Source of the DNA: an uncultured Microbulbifer sp.
Lineage (GTDB): Bacteria > Pseudomonadota > Gammaproteobacteria > Pseudomonadales > Cellvibrionaceae
Length of the DNA stretch: 64,000 bases
Assembly (NCBI RefSeq): GCF_947504145.1
Contig: NZ_CANNGQ010000001.1
Span: 62,001-126,000, forward strand
Reading direction: 5' to 3'
In this document: positions 44,894 to 55,604 of the stretch, one piece after another
How positions within the stretch are numbered: the first letter of the stretch is position 1
Layout of the letters: each line of letters starts with the position of its first letter
Notes under the pieces: model-generated
The model's input: only the letters and a program-made list of their open reading frames with translations
Database searches by the model: none
What the model was told of the DNA's origin: nothing
Position numbers and translations under genes: made by a program

Positions 44894-45754
44894 GTGGCTA
44901 AAGAGAAACGCGTGGCGAGAGGAACCGGAGCAAAAGGAAATGCTGCTCAGCCAAAAAAAGGGCGGGGCAAGCAGCCAACCCGCGGCGCCCGCGCGCTGCC
45001 CGCGTCGGACGAAGAAACGGGGCTGCGCCCGCTGCGGTTGGTACTGACGCTTGGCTTTTTGCTACTGGTTGCGGCGGGACTCGGTTACAGCGCCCGCTGG
45101 TTGTGGCAACAGGCTCCGGCGGTCGAATTGAGCCGGGTAGACGCACTGGAAAATGTGCGGGTAAAGGCACCGTTTCGCGCGGTGACTGAAACGGAACTCG
45201 AAGATATTCTGCTGCCGCATCTGCGCAAGGGATTCTTCTCACTGGATATCAGTGAGCTGCGCGCAGCATTGATGGCCAATCCGTGGATCGTCAATGCCGC
45301 GGTAAGCCGCCGCTGGCCCAATGGCGTAGAGGTGGTGGTAGAAGAGGCCGAGCCGCTCGCAATCTGGGGTGGAGATCAGTTGCTGATTGCGAGCGGTGAA
45401 CTGTTGCCACGGCCGGAAAATTTGAAAGCACTGCGTCTGCCGGAACTCGCCGGAGATGCAGAACTGGTGGATCGAATCATGGCGCAGTACCAGGCACTGG
45501 CCGGACTGCTGACCACCAAAGAAATGGAAGTACGCCGTCTGTCATTTGATGATCTGGCGGGCTGGCAACTGGAGCTGGTGAGCGGTATCCGCCTGCAGCT
45601 CGGGCACGACGAGCTGCTGGAGCGGGTAGACCGCTTTCTCAGTTTGACGCGCGGCGTACTGGCACCGCACCTGCAAAAAATCGTGGGCGTTGATACCCGC
45701 TATAACAATGCAGTTGCGGTGGAATGGAAAACGAGTGACAAAGCAGAAAACTGA
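44894..45754 (+). CDS. ftsQ: Cell division protein FtsQ
   Basis: 286 residues from GTG. A basic, Lys/Gly/Pro-rich cytoplasmic tail of about 50 residues, one membrane helix (LRLVLTLGFLLLVAAGLGY), then the POTRA domain (VELSRVDALENVRVKAPFR to WPNGVEVVVEEAEPLAIW) and the beta domain. It bridges early and late divisome proteins by binding FtsB and FtsL. It lies directly upstream of ftsA with a 92-bp gap. Confidence 0.95.
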   Translation: MAKEKRVARGTGAKGNAAQPKKGRGKQPTRGARALPASDEETGLRPLRLVLTLGFLLLVAAGLGYSARWLWQQAPAVELSRVDALENVRVKAPFRAVTETELEDILLPHLRKGFFSLDISELRAALMANPWIVNAAVSRRWPNGVEVVVEEAEPLAIWGGDQLLIASGELLPRPENLKALRLPELAGDAELVDRIMAQYQALAGLLTTKEMEVRRLSFDDLAGWQLELVSGIRLQLGHDELLERVDRFLSLTRGVLAPHLQKIVGVDTRYNNAVAVEWKTSDKAEN

Positions 45755-45846
45755 CAACAAAACAGGCAGATAAAATGTCGGGCCCGGCCCTGATCCAACA
45801 TTCCTGATGTGGATCGGCGCTAAAGTCTGGCGAGGTTGAAAATCCA

Positions 45847-47082
45847 ATGACGCAAACAACTGAACCACGCATGATCGTCGGTCTGGATATCGGTACATCC
45901 AAGGTCGTGGCGATTGTCGGTGAGATGTCCGGTGACGGCGAGCTGAATATCGTCGGCATTGGCTCACACCGATCTACGGGTATGAAACGGGGTGTGGTGG
46001 TAAATATTGAGTCCACAGTGCAGTCCATCCAGCGCGCCGTCGAAGAGGCGGAGCTGATGGCCGGTTGTGAGATTCACTCTGTCTATGCGGGCATTGCCGG
46101 CAGCCATATTCGCAGCCTGAACAGCCACGGCATCGTGGCGATCAAGGATCGCGAGGTAACCCAGCAGGATCTGGATCGCGTGATCGATGCCGCGCGCGCG
46201 GTGGCCATCCCGGCGGACCAGAAAATCCTGCACACCCTGCCGCAGGAATATTTGATCGACAGCCAGGAAGGGGTGAAAGAGCCGCTGGGCATGTCCGGTG
46301 TACGCCTGGAAGCGAAGGTGCACCTGGTCAGTGGTGCAGTGAATGCAGCACAGAATATCGAAAAGTGTATTCGCCGCTGCGGCCTGGAAGTGGAAGACAT
46401 CATTCTCGAGCAACTCGCATCCAGCTACGCGGTACTCACCGACGACGAAAAAGAGCTGGGTGTCTGCATGGTAGATATCGGTGGTGGCACCACGGATATC
46501 GCAGTGTTTACCGGCGGTTCCATCCGCCACACCGGGGTCATTCCTATCGCCGGGGACCAGGTGACCAACGATATTGCCATGGCCCTGCGTACGCCGACGC
46601 CACATGCGGAAGAATTGAAAATCAAATACGCCTGTGCCCTCGCCAAGCTGGCGCGGGAAGGGGAAACCATCAAAGTGCCGAGCGTGGGTGACCGCGCGCC
46701 GCGTGATCTGTCTCGCCAGGCGCTGGCCGAAGTGGTGGAGCCCCGTTACGACGAACTGTTTACGCTGGTTCAGGCGGAGCTGCGCCGCAGTGGTTTCGAA
46801 GATCTGTGTGCGGCGGGCATCGTGCTCACCGGCGGGTCTTCAAAAATGGAAGGTGCGGTAGAGCTGGCGGAAGAGATCTTCCACATGCCGGTACGTCTTG
46901 CGGTTCCTCAGGGAATTTCGGGATTGACCGATATAGTCAGTAACCCGATTTACTCCACCGGCGTTGGTCTGTTGATGTATGCGATCAAGGTGGAAGACAG
47001 TAAAGGCAGTAACTCCACGGTTCAGCGTAGCGAAAACCAGTGGTGGGATAAGGTGAAGCACTGGTTCAGGGGCAACCTCTGA
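45847..47082 (+). CDS. ftsA: Cell division protein FtsA (actin-like FtsZ anchor)
   Basis: 411 residues. Actin-fold motifs: MIVGLDIGTSKVVAIVGE, DIGGGTTDIAVFTGGS and LTGGSSKMEGAVELAEEIF. The C-terminus ends in an amphipathic membrane-targeting helix (WWDKVKHWFRGNL). It tethers FtsZ filaments to the membrane and recruits later proteins. It precedes ftsZ by 63 bp. Confidence 0.98.
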   Translation: MTQTTEPRMIVGLDIGTSKVVAIVGEMSGDGELNIVGIGSHRSTGMKRGVVVNIESTVQSIQRAVEEAELMAGCEIHSVYAGIAGSHIRSLNSHGIVAIKDREVTQQDLDRVIDAARAVAIPADQKILHTLPQEYLIDSQEGVKEPLGMSGVRLEAKVHLVSGAVNAAQNIEKCIRRCGLEVEDIILEQLASSYAVLTDDEKELGVCMVDIGGGTTDIAVFTGGSIRHTGVIPIAGDQVTNDIAMALRTPTPHAEELKIKYACALAKLAREGETIKVPSVGDRAPRDLSRQALAEVVEPRYDELFTLVQAELRRSGFEDLCAAGIVLTGGSSKMEGAVELAEEIFHMPVRLAVPQGISGLTDIVSNPIYSTGVGLLMYAIKVEDSKGSNSTVQRSENQWWDKVKHWFRGNL

Positions 47083-47145
47083 ACCGGCAAATAATTACCG
47101 GGATCGATAATTAAATTTGGACATGAGCAAAAAAGGGGAACAGCA

Positions 47146-48351
47146 ATGTTCGAACTCGTAGATAGCGTACAGGACAAACCTGTCATTAAAGTGATCGGTG
47201 TTGGTGGCGGTGGTGGTAATGCCGTCAAGCACATGATCGCCAGCGAAGTGGGCGGTGTGGACTTTATCTGTGCAAACACCGACGCACAGGCGCTGAAAGA
47301 TGTGGAAGCCCAGACCATTATGCAGCTGGGTAATACCATTACCCGCGGTCTTGGTGCCGGCGCCAATCCTGATGTGGGCCGTCAGTCCGCGCTGGAAGAT
47401 CGCGAGCGCATCGCCGAGGTGCTGACCGGTGCGGATATGGTGTTCATTACTGCGGGCATGGGCGGCGGTACCGGTACTGGCGGCGCGCCGATTGTGGCCG
47501 AAATTGCCAAGGATCTGGGTATCCTCACCGTCGCGGTGGTTACCCGTCCGTTCATGATCGAAGGGCGCAAACGCACCCTGGTCGCCGAAGAGGGTATCCT
47601 CGAGCTGCGCGACAAGGTGGACTCCCTGATCACCATTCCCAATGATCGTCTGCTGGAAGTGCTCGGTAACAAGATCACCATGAAGGCGGCCTACAAAGAA
47701 GCGGACAATGTACTGCTGGGCGCCGTACAGGGTATTGCCGACCTGATGATCCGTCCGGGCATCATGAACGTGGACTTTGCCGACGTGCGTACGGTCATGT
47801 CTGAAATGGGCATGGCGATGATGGGCTCCGGCGCTGCTGTTGGTGAGAACCGCGCCCGCGAAGCGGCCGAGAAAGCCGTTCGCAGCCCGCTGCTGGACAA
47901 CGTCAACCTTCAGGGTGCACGCGGTATTCTGGTGAACATCATCACCGGTAGTGAAGAGGCGGGTTGTCAGGAGCTGACGCTGGGTGAGTACTCCGAAGTA
48001 GGCCAGATCGTGCAGGAGATCGCTTCCGACGACGCTACTGTGGTGATCGGCACAGCGGTTGACGACAAGCTCGGTGACGAAATGCGCGTTACCGTGGTGG
48101 CCGCAGGCCTCGGTGAGCCTGGCACCCAGGCTGCCCGCCCAACCAAGGTCGTAGACAACACCCGTCGTGCCGAGCCGCGTGAGACTGCGCGTCCGGTTGC
48201 ACCGGCTGAAGCTGCGCGTGACACTCAGGAAGTGCGCAACAACCGCGTGGAAAGCGAGCGTCCCAAGCGCGCGATGCCGGCGCTGAATCCGGCGGATCAG
48301 GACATGGAATATCTGGATATCCCGGCGTTTCTGCGCCGCCAGGCAGACTGA
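47146..48351 (+). CDS. ftsZ: Cell division GTPase FtsZ
   Basis: 401 residues. Tubulin signature GGGTGTGGAP near residues 107-116, N-terminal IKVIGVGGGGGNAV, T7-loop region ending NVDFADVRTVMSEMG. A variable Pro/Ala/Arg-rich linker follows, then the conserved C-terminal peptide (MEYLDIPAFLRRQAD) that binds FtsA and ZipA. Forms the Z ring. Ribosome site AAAGGGGAA upstream of the ATG. Confidence 0.99.
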   Translation: MFELVDSVQDKPVIKVIGVGGGGGNAVKHMIASEVGGVDFICANTDAQALKDVEAQTIMQLGNTITRGLGAGANPDVGRQSALEDRERIAEVLTGADMVFITAGMGGGTGTGGAPIVAEIAKDLGILTVAVVTRPFMIEGRKRTLVAEEGILELRDKVDSLITIPNDRLLEVLGNKITMKAAYKEADNVLLGAVQGIADLMIRPGIMNVDFADVRTVMSEMGMAMMGSGAAVGENRAREAAEKAVRSPLLDNVNLQGARGILVNIITGSEEAGCQELTLGEYSEVGQIVQEIASDDATVVIGTAVDDKLGDEMRVTVVAAGLGEPGTQAARPTKVVDNTRRAEPRETARPVAPAEAARDTQEVRNNRVESERPKRAMPALNPADQDMEYLDIPAFLRRQAD

Positions 48352-48842
48352 GCCCGTAAGGCTCCCACCGGAGTGTGGGGCGGGACTCATCTGCTCATGT
48401 CCTTGCCTGGCCGATTTGGCCGGGCCCCCGCCCGCTTTGGTGCGTGGGTTTCGCGTGTTGGCTGCCTGAATGGGCAGTCCCGCGAAACCCGTGGGACAGG
48501 GATGTCTCGATGAACGAAATGGTTCATTTTGGTGGAATGCCGGGCCAAGTTCCGGTGACCACTGAGTTTTGGCCTGAGGGTTAACATTATTTAACCAATG
48601 GCCCGCTGGTAACGCAGTACAATTAAAGGCATTACTGTGCGCTGGTTTGGCGTTGCAGTCGTCTCACTGGGCTATGCTTACAGGGATTGGAGAGGAAAAG
48701 CCCGGCCATAAACACAAGACGCGACCACTTGGTGACAGGTTGTGACCAATGCGTTATTTGTAGTTTTGGCGTATATTTTCTGTTACTATCGCCGGCTCGC
48801 TGCGGTTCGCGCGCAGCTCACCGAATGGGAACCAAGACATAG
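48352..48842. other. Structured gene-free region between ftsZ and lpxC
   Basis: 491 bp without a credible gene. A 10-bp perfect stem, GGGTTTCGCG (48446-48455) with CGCGAAACCC (48481-48490), encloses a second 5-bp stem (48462-48466 with 48473-48477). A further hairpin, ATGAAC (48510-48515) with GTTCAT (48522-48527), ends in TTTT and could terminate ftsZ transcription. GAGCC/GGCTC overlaps the ftsZ stop. An AT-rich stretch at 48,750-48,790 probably holds the lpxC promoter, but no clear boxes stand out. Confidence 0.55.
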
Positions 48843-49754
48843 ATGATCAAACAGCGCACTCTCAAAAATGCTATTCGAGCCACTGGTGTCGGCCTGCATA
48901 CCGGTAAAAAGGTCGTTTTGACCCTGAAGCCGGCGCCGGTAAACAGCGGCATCGTGTTCCGTCGGGTCGATCTGGATCCGGTGGTTGAGATTGAAGCGCG
49001 TGCTGAAAACGTGGGTGACACACTGCTTTCCACCACTCTGGTGAAGGGCGATGTGCGTATTGCCACGGTTGAGCACCTGCTGTCTGCCATGGCTGGCCTG
49101 GGCATCGACAACGCGATTGTCGAACTCTCCGCTCAGGAAGTGCCGATCATGGACGGCAGTGCCGGTCCGTTTGTATTCCTGATTCAGTCCGCAGGCATTC
49201 AGGAGCAGTCCGCTGCCAAGAAATTCCTGCGCATCAAGAAGCCGGTCACCGTCGAAGAGGGCGATAAAGTCGCCAGCTTCCTGCCATTCAATGGCTTCAA
49301 GGTGTCCTTCACCATCGATTTTGACCACCCGGTATTCCAGGGGCGCAATCTCAGCTCCTCTGTCGATTTCTCCAGCACCTCCTTCGTAAAAGAAGTGAGC
49401 CGCGCGCGTACCTTCGGTTTCATGCACGAGATCGAATACCTGCGCTCAAAGGGCCTGGTGCAGGGTGGCAGTGTGGATAACGCGATCGTTATCGATCAGT
49501 ACCGTATCCTGAACGAAGGCGGCCTTCGCTACGAAGACGAATTCGTCAAACACAAGATTCTCGACGCCATTGGCGACCTGTACCTGTTGGGTACCAGCGT
49601 GATTGGTGAGTTCAAGGCCTTTAAATCTGGCCACGCGCTGAACAACAAGTCCCTGCGCACCTTGATGGCGCAGGAAGACGCCTGGGAAATGGTGACCTTC
49701 GAGGACGAGCAGGAAGCGCCCATCTCTTACGTCAAGCCGATTCTGGCGGTGTAA
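48843..49754 (+). CDS. lpxC: UDP-3-O-acyl-N-acetylglucosamine deacetylase
   Basis: 303 residues. The zinc ligands and catalytic residues are visible: [17 protein letters not shown] (His), [17 protein letters not shown] (His and Asp) and [10 protein letters not shown] (catalytic His). It carries out the committed step of lipid A synthesis, so the organism has lipopolysaccharide or lipo-oligosaccharide. Start ATG; the end is followed by a strong terminator. Confidence 0.98.
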   Translation: MIKQRTLKNAIRATGVGLHTGKKVVLTLKPAPVNSGIVFRRVDLDPVVEIEARAENVGDTLLSTTLVKGDVRIATVEHLLSAMAGLGIDNAIVELSAQEVPIMDGSAGPFVFLIQSAGIQEQSAAKKFLRIKKPVTVEEGDKVASFLPFNGFKVSFTIDFDHPVFQGRNLSSSVDFSSTSFVKEVSRARTFGFMHEIEYLRSKGLVQGGSVDNAIVIDQYRILNEGGLRYEDEFVKHKILDAIGDLYLLGTSVIGEFKAFKSGHALNNKSLRTLMAQEDAWEMVTFEDEQEAPISYVKPILAV

Positions 49755-49769
49755 GAAGCGCAGAAGACA

Positions 49770-49798
49770 AAGCCGGCACAAAATTTGCCGGCTTTTTT
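49770..49798 (+). terminator. Intrinsic terminator after lpxC
   Basis: AAGCCGGCA (49770-49778) pairs with TGCCGGCTT (49786-49794), 9 bp with a 7-nt loop, followed by a run of T. Confidence 0.92.
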
Positions 49799-50007
49799 AC
49801 GTGCCCCGGAGCGGGTGCGTTCACGTTGAAAGTAAGAGATTCCAGGCAGTTTGGCAGACACAGAACCTGACCAGATTGCCGGTGGCCACGAGGATGGCCC
49901 GGGGCGCAGCAGGAAGCGACAGTCCCTCCACGTTTTGGGTGCCATTGGCGCCAATCGGTGGATAAACCAATAAAACTAAAATTTGTCGTAATTCTTGCAC
50001 GCCTGAT

Positions 50008-50946
50008 ATGAAAATTATTCTCGTCAATGAGCGTGGGGGGGTCTCCCGCAGCTTCAACTTCGGAGGGCTGAGCAAAGCACTGCTCGGTCTTTGCCTGTTG
50101 GGGTTGCCTGTGGGTGCCTTGTGGTTGGGGGCCAATCTCCCGGCTGCGGAATCCGACGTTTTTGATGCCCGTGCGGTCAAAGCCTGGAACAAAGCCCTGC
50201 GCAAACAGCAGGACGACATCCAGGAAGCGGACCAGCAGGCCCGAGAACAGCTCACCGCGCTGACCGTCAAACTGGCGGAAATGCAGGCGCGGCTCACCCG
50301 CCTGGATGCCCTCGGCGAGCGCCTCACCACTATTGCCAAGCTTGATGAAGGCGAATTCCAGTTTGGCAGTGTGCCCGCCGTCGGCGGCCCGGAAGACCCG
50401 GGTATCAGCGGTGGCAGCGAGCTTCCCTACCAACCCCCCGAATTCCTCGAAGTCATCGGCGACTTGTCGGATCAGATTGAAGACCGGCAGATGCAGCTTT
50501 CTACCCTGGATTCCCTGATGGCCCGCCGCCAGCTGCAGGACGAGCAGTTTATCGCCGGGCGCCCGATTACCCGCGGCTGGATGTCATCCCGCTATGGCTA
50601 CCGCACCGATCCTTTCAGTGGCCGCCGTTCCTGGCACAAGGGTGTGGATTTTGCCGGCAAGAATGGCTCTGACGTCGTGTCTGTTGCCGCCGGCGTGGTG
50701 ACCTGGGCGGAAGATCGCTATGGTTACGGCGAGCTGGTCGAAATCAACCACGGTAACGGTTACAAGACCCGCTACGGTCACAACAGTGAGCTCAAGGTCA
50801 AACTGGGCGATATCGTGAAAAAAGGGCAGGTGATTGCCCTGATGGGATCCAGTGGCCGCTCTACTGGCCCCCATGTGCATTTTGAAGTCTATAAAAACAA
50901 CCGTCCCGTAGACCCCGCCACCTATATCCGCCGCACCGGCAGATAG
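50008..50946 (+). CDS. M23-family (LytM) peptidoglycan endopeptidase
   Basis: 312 residues. N-terminal membrane anchor or signal (ALLGLCLLGLPVGALWLGA), a coiled-coil stretch (about 60-115), then the C-terminal LytM domain with HKGVDFAGKNGSDV (HxxxD), NHGNGYKTRYGH and GPHVHFEVY (HxH). These residues hold zinc, so it should be an active endopeptidase. The same gene order, lpxC then M23 then secA, is found in pseudomonads. The 200-bp gap before it shows no feature beyond the lpxC terminator. Confidence 0.92.
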   Translation: MKIILVNERGGVSRSFNFGGLSKALLGLCLLGLPVGALWLGANLPAAESDVFDARAVKAWNKALRKQQDDIQEADQQAREQLTALTVKLAEMQARLTRLDALGERLTTIAKLDEGEFQFGSVPAVGGPEDPGISGGSELPYQPPEFLEVIGDLSDQIEDRQMQLSTLDSLMARRQLQDEQFIAGRPITRGWMSSRYGYRTDPFSGRRSWHKGVDFAGKNGSDVVSVAAGVVTWAEDRYGYGELVEINHGNGYKTRYGHNSELKVKLGDIVKKGQVIALMGSSGRSTGPHVHFEVYKNNRPVDPATYIRRTGR

Positions 50947-51119
50947 CAACTATCCTCTATCATTGCGCGCCAGGAGACTTGTAATCCTGTAGTGGCGCCC
51001 GCAACTTCATACACGGTTGCGGCGTCTGGCGCCTTCCTGTTTACTTGCACCTTTTCCGCGCAACAGCCCCCCAGCCTTGGGCCCGCGGGCACACTCAGCT
51101 TTAATGTGGTTTCTGAATA

Positions 51120-53867
51120 ATGATTGGCAAACTGATAAAAACGGTCTTCGGTTCAAAAAATGACCGAGAACTCAAGCGTATGCGCAAGGCGGTCGCCAAG
51201 ATCAACGCGCTGGAAGAAGAATACAAGGCGCTGGACGACGCCGCGCTGAAAGCCAAGACGGACGAGTTCAGACAGCGCCTGGCCGATGGCGAGACCCTGA
51301 ATCAGATCCTGCCGGAAGCCTTCGCCGCGGTACGCGAAGCCAGTGACCGAACGCTGGGTATGCGTCACTTTGATGTACAGATGATCGGCGGCATGACCCT
51401 GCACGAGGGGCATATCGCGGAGATGCGCACCGGTGAGGGTAAAACCCTGGTGGCAACGCTGCCGGCGTACCTGAACGCTCTGGAAGGCAAGGGCGTGCAC
51501 ATTGTTACCGTGAACGACTACCTCGCCAGCCGGGACGCCAACTGGATGCGCCCGGTGTTTGAATTCCTTGGCCTGACCGTGGGAATCGTGGTCTCCCAGC
51601 AGTACCCGGAAGACAAAAAAGCCGCGTATCAGGCGGACATTACCTACGGCACCAACAACGAATTTGGTTTCGATTACCTGCGCGACAATATGGTGTTGCG
51701 CAAGGAGGACCGCACCCAGCGCCCGCAGAATTTTGCCATCGTGGATGAGGTGGATTCCATCCTGATCGATGAGGCGCGCACCCCGCTGATCATTTCCGGC
51801 GCCGCAGAAGATTCCTCCCAGCTATATATGGCGATGAATACTCTGGTGCCCCAGCTGGAGCGCGGTGAAGAGGGTGGCGAAGGTCACTACACCGTCGATG
51901 AGAAGTCCCGCCAGGTGGAGATGACCGAAGACGGTCACCAGCTGATCGAAGACCTGCTGACCCGTGGCGGCCTGCTGAAAGAAGACGAATCCCTGTACGC
52001 GCCCGGCAACCTCGGGCTGCTGCACCATGTCAACGCCGCCCTGCGCGCCCACGTGCTGTTCAATAAGGATGTGGATTACATCGTGCAGAACGGCCAGGTG
52101 GTACTGATCGATGAACACACCGGCCGTACCATGCCGGGTCGCCGCCTCTCCGAGGGCCTGCACCAGGCGCTGGAGGCGAAAGAAAACGTTCAGATCCAGA
52201 GTGAGAGCCAGACCCTGGCTTCCACCACCTTCCAGAACCTGTTCCGTTTCTATCCCAAGCTGTCCGGGATGACCGGCACCGCGGATACCGAGGCGTTCGA
52301 ATTCCGTCAGATCTACGGCCTCGATGTGGTGGTCATCCCCACGAACCGTGAAAAGCAGCGCGATGACCTCAATGACCTGGTGTACCTCACCAAAGACGAG
52401 AAGCTCGAAGCCATCGTCGAAGACATCAAGTACTGCCGTGACAAGAAAGCGCCGATCCTGGTGGGTACCGCGTCCATCGAGACGTCGGAAGAGATGGCTC
52501 GCATGCTGCAGAAGGCCAAGATCGAGCACCAGGTACTGAACGCCAAGTTCCACGAAAAAGAAGCCCAGATCATCGCTCAGGCCGGTCGTCCAGGCACCGT
52601 GACCATCGCCACCAATATGGCGGGCCGGGGCACCGACATCGTGCTCGGCGGCAACTGGGAAGCGGAAGTCGAAGCCCTGCAGCAGCAGGAAGGTCGCGAG
52701 GCCACTGCCGACGAGATTGCGAAGATCAAAGCGGACTGGAAAGAGCGCCACGACACCGTGATCGAGGCCGGTGGCCTGCACATCATTGGTACCGAGCGCC
52801 ACGAATCCCGTCGTATCGACAATCAGCTCCGTGGCCGTGCCGGCCGTCAGGGGGACCCGGGTGTGACCCGCTTCTACCTGTCCCTGGAAGATAACCTGAT
52901 GCGTATCTTCGCCTCCGATCGGGTGAAGAATTTTATGCAGATGCTGGGTATGGAGCGTGGCGAGGCCATCGAGCACCGCATGGTGTCCAACGCCATCGAA
53001 AAAGCCCAGCGCCGTGTGGAAGGTCGCAACTTCGATATTCGCAAACAGCTGCTGGAATACGATGACGTGGCCAACGACCAGCGTCAGGTGATCTACTCCC
53101 AGCGCAACGAGCTGCTGGAAGCCGACAGTATCAGTGACACCATCAATGCCATTCGCGAGGACGTGGTCGACGAGCTGATCTCCCGCCATGTTCCGCCGCA
53201 GAGTGTTGAGGAACAGTGGGATGTTCCGGCGCTGGAGCAGCAGTTGAGCTCAGAACTGGGTCTGCAACTGCCGGTACAGCAGTGGCTCGACGAAGACCGT
53301 ACGCTGCACGAAGAGAGCCTGCGTGCAAAGATCGTTGAAGAGTCTCAAAAAGCCTATCAGGGCAAGCTAAACCGTATCTCCGAGAGCACCGGCGACGAGA
53401 ACCTGATGCCCACCATCGAGCGTCAGGTCATGCTGCAGGTCCTGGACCAGCTGTGGAAAGAGCACCTGTCCAGTATGGATCACCTGCGCGCGGGCATCGG
53501 CCTGCGTGCTTACGCGAACAAGAACCCCAAGCAGGAGTTCAAGCGCGAGTCCTTCCATCTGTTCCAGAGTCTGCTGGACAACCTCAAGCATGAGGTTATC
53601 CGGGTGCTGGCCCATGTGGAGCCGATGACCCGCGAGCAGATGGAAGAAATGGAACAGCGCCGCCTGGAGGCGCAGCGCCGTCAGCAGCTGGAATTGCAAC
53701 ACGCAGAGGCTTCGGCGATGCCGGAGACGGAAACCGCTACGGCGGAGGCAACCCCGGAGCCGGTACGACGCGGCCCACGGGTCGGCCGCAACGACCCGTG
53801 CCCTTGTGGATCTGGCAAGAAGTACAAGCAATGCCATGGCAAGCTGACTTCTTCCACCCCTTCCTGA
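51120..53867 (+). CDS. secA: Preprotein translocase ATPase SecA
   Basis: 915 residues, close to E. coli SecA. Walker [28 protein letters not shown], the helical scaffold and two-helix finger region, then a C-terminal linker and SEC-C zinc motif ([14 protein letters not shown]) that binds SecB and ribosomes. It drives export through SecYEG. No secM-like gene is seen upstream; the 173-bp gap holds a GCAAC/GTTGC inverted repeat within GC-rich flanks. Confidence 0.99.
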   Translation: MIGKLIKTVFGSKNDRELKRMRKAVAKINALEEEYKALDDAALKAKTDEFRQRLADGETLNQILPEAFAAVREASDRTLGMRHFDVQMIGGMTLHEGHIAEMRTGEGKTLVATLPAYLNALEGKGVHIVTVNDYLASRDANWMRPVFEFLGLTVGIVVSQQYPEDKKAAYQADITYGTNNEFGFDYLRDNMVLRKEDRTQRPQNFAIVDEVDSILIDEARTPLIISGAAEDSSQLYMAMNTLVPQLERGEEGGEGHYTVDEKSRQVEMTEDGHQLIEDLLTRGGLLKEDESLYAPGNLGLLHHVNAALRAHVLFNKDVDYIVQNGQVVLIDEHTGRTMPGRRLSEGLHQALEAKENVQIQSESQTLASTTFQNLFRFYPKLSGMTGTADTEAFEFRQIYGLDVVVIPTNREKQRDDLNDLVYLTKDEKLEAIVEDIKYCRDKKAPILVGTASIETSEEMARMLQKAKIEHQVLNAKFHEKEAQIIAQAGRPGTVTIATNMAGRGTDIVLGGNWEAEVEALQQQEGREATADEIAKIKADWKERHDTVIEAGGLHIIGTERHESRRIDNQLRGRAGRQGDPGVTRFYLSLEDNLMRIFASDRVKNFMQMLGMERGEAIEHRMVSNAIEKAQRRVEGRNFDIRKQLLEYDDVANDQRQVIYSQRNELLEADSISDTINAIREDVVDELISRHVPPQSVEEQWDVPALEQQLSSELGLQLPVQQWLDEDRTLHEESLRAKIVEESQKAYQGKLNRISESTGDENLMPTIERQVMLQVLDQLWKEHLSSMDHLRAGIGLRAYANKNPKQEFKRESFHLFQSLLDNLKHEVIRVLAHVEPMTREQMEEMEQRRLEAQRRQQLELQHAEASAMPETETATAEATPEPVRRGPRVGRNDPCPCGSGKKYKQCHGKLTSSTPS

Positions 53868-53887
53868 TTCGGGGTTGATCCAACGCA

Positions 53888-53917
53888 AAGGCCCGCTCTT
53901 ACCCAGCGGGCCTTTTT
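53888..53917 (+). terminator. Intrinsic terminator after secA
   Basis: AAGGCCCGCT (53888-53897) pairs with AGCGGGCCTT (53905-53914), then TTT. Confidence 0.92.
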
Positions 53918-53963
53918 ATTTATAATCCGCGCATTCTCTGTTTTTGCTCAAGGACGTAATTTC

Positions 53964-55160
53964 ATGGCGCAGCCACTCCCCCAGATTCCAGGTGTTCGCC
54001 TCTCCGCGGTTCCCGCCAAAATCAAAAACTGGCAGCGTGACGATCTATTGCTGATCGAAATCGCCGAGGGTGCGAGTGTTTCTGCCACCTTTACCCAGAA
54101 CGCCTTTTGCGCGGCGCCGGTACTGGTGGCCAAGGAGCACATTCGCCAGGGCAATATCCGCGCACTGTTGATCAACGCGGGCAACGCCAATGCAGCCACC
54201 GGCGCGCGCGGCCTGAAAACCGCTGAGCAGAGCTGTGAGGGTGTAGCGAAAGCGCTGAGCATTGAAGCGCAGCAGGTATTGCCCTTCAGTACCGGCGTGA
54301 TCGGCGAGCATTTGCCGGTACAGAAGATTCTTGACGCCCTGCCGGCGGCTGTGAGTAACCTGCAGGCAGATGCCTGGGATAGTGCTTCCAGAGCCATCAT
54401 GACCACCGACACCCGCCCCAAGACCGCCAGCCGTACCCTCGATATTGCCGGTGAAACAATCACCATTGCTGGCATCGCCAAGGGCGCGGGTATGATCCAG
54501 CCGAATATGGCGACCATGCTCGCCTACGTGGCTACCGATGCGCATATCGCGCAGCCGTTGCTGGATGAGCTGGTAAAGGAAGCTGTAGGCGCGTCGTTCA
54601 ATCGCATCAGTGTGGACGGGGATACCTCCACCAATGACGCTTGCGTGTTGATTGCCAGCGGCGCCACCGGCAATGATTTTGAGCGCGGCAGCGAGGCCTA
54701 TGCACAGTTGAAAACGGCCATCGTCGATGTGCATATCGAGCTGGCGCAAGCCATCGTGAAAGACGGTGAGGGCGCGACCAAGTTTGTCACTGTGCAGGTG
54801 AACAACGCGGCGAACTCAAAAGAAGCGTCGCGTATGGCGTTTGAGATCGGCGAATCACCCCTGGTCAAAACTGCGATGTACGCCTCTGACCCAAACTGGG
54901 GGCGGCTGGTAATGGCGATCGGCAATGCCGGTGCCGAGAATCTGGATACGAGCAAGATCAGCGTGTTTCTAAACGATGTGCAAATCGTGGAAGCGGGCGG
55001 TCGCGCGGACAGCTATACCGAGGAAGCGGGGCAGAAAATTTTTGAGCAAGCGGAGTTCACTATTACTGTCGACCTGCAGCGCGGCGATGCTTGTGAACAT
55101 ATCTGGACCTGCGATTTTTCCCACGAGTACGTGACTATCAACGCGGAGTACAGGACCTGA
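53964..55160 (+). CDS. argJ: Bifunctional ornithine acetyltransferase / N-acetylglutamate synthase
   Basis: 398 residues. ArgJ transfers acetyl from N-acetylornithine to glutamate in arginine synthesis. The self-cleavage site region KGAGMIQPNMATMLAYVATD is present, with the nucleophile Thr in MATML. SVDGDTSTNDAC and DPNWGRLVMAIGNAG are further family blocks. Whether it keeps the acetyl-CoA-dependent first activity cannot be told from sequence. The stop and the next start share an A (TGATG). Confidence 0.97.
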   Translation: MAQPLPQIPGVRLSAVPAKIKNWQRDDLLLIEIAEGASVSATFTQNAFCAAPVLVAKEHIRQGNIRALLINAGNANAATGARGLKTAEQSCEGVAKALSIEAQQVLPFSTGVIGEHLPVQKILDALPAAVSNLQADAWDSASRAIMTTDTRPKTASRTLDIAGETITIAGIAKGAGMIQPNMATMLAYVATDAHIAQPLLDELVKEAVGASFNRISVDGDTSTNDACVLIASGATGNDFERGSEAYAQLKTAIVDVHIELAQAIVKDGEGATKFVTVQVNNAANSKEASRMAFEIGESPLVKTAMYASDPNWGRLVMAIGNAGAENLDTSKISVFLNDVQIVEAGGRADSYTEEAGQKIFEQAEFTITVDLQRGDACEHIWTCDFSHEYVTINAEYRT

Positions 55161-55573
55161 TGGGAGAAGCGGCGATCAAGCATATTCATGTGGCGGTTGG
55201 CGTTATCCTGGGCCGCGACGGACGAATTTTACTGGCGAAACGCCCGGAGCATCTGCACATGGGTGGGCGCTGGGAGTTTCCCGGCGGCAAGGTTGAGCAG
55301 GGAGAGTCGATTCAGCAGGCAATGACGCGCGAGTTGAAAGAAGAGCTTGACATCGAAGTGAATACTATGGAGCCGTTGATCGAGATACGTCACGACTACG
55401 GGGACAAACAGGTTTTTCTGGATACCTGGTTCGTTACCGAATTCAGTGGCACCGAACGCGGTGTTGAAGGCCAGGAGCTGGCTTGGGTCACTGCGTCAGA
55501 GTTACCTGATTACCATTTCCCTGACGCAAATCAACCTATTGTTGAAGCAATACAAACCAAATTGAACATGTAG
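55160..55573 (+). CDS. mutT: Nudix hydrolase MutT (8-oxo-dGTP diphosphatase)
   Basis: 137 residues with the complete Nudix box GGKVEQGESIQQAMTREL followed by KEELDI. Start ATG overlapping the argJ stop by one base. MutT cleanses the pool of 8-oxo-dGTP. Length and N-terminal HVAVGVILGRDGRILLAKR match MutT. The argJ-mutT order downstream of secA is common in gammaproteobacteria. Confidence 0.95.
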   Translation: MGEAAIKHIHVAVGVILGRDGRILLAKRPEHLHMGGRWEFPGGKVEQGESIQQAMTRELKEELDIEVNTMEPLIEIRHDYGDKQVFLDTWFVTEFSGTERGVEGQELAWVTASELPDYHFPDANQPIVEAIQTKLNM

Positions 55574-55604
55574 GGTGGATATCCACCCCACATGCGGAAA
55601 TCGC

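Noticed and set aside
51822..53189. Long minus-strand frame within secA
   Set aside because: Shadow of the secA coding sequence; the same applies to long opposite-strand frames in ftsZ, murC, murD, murF and murE.
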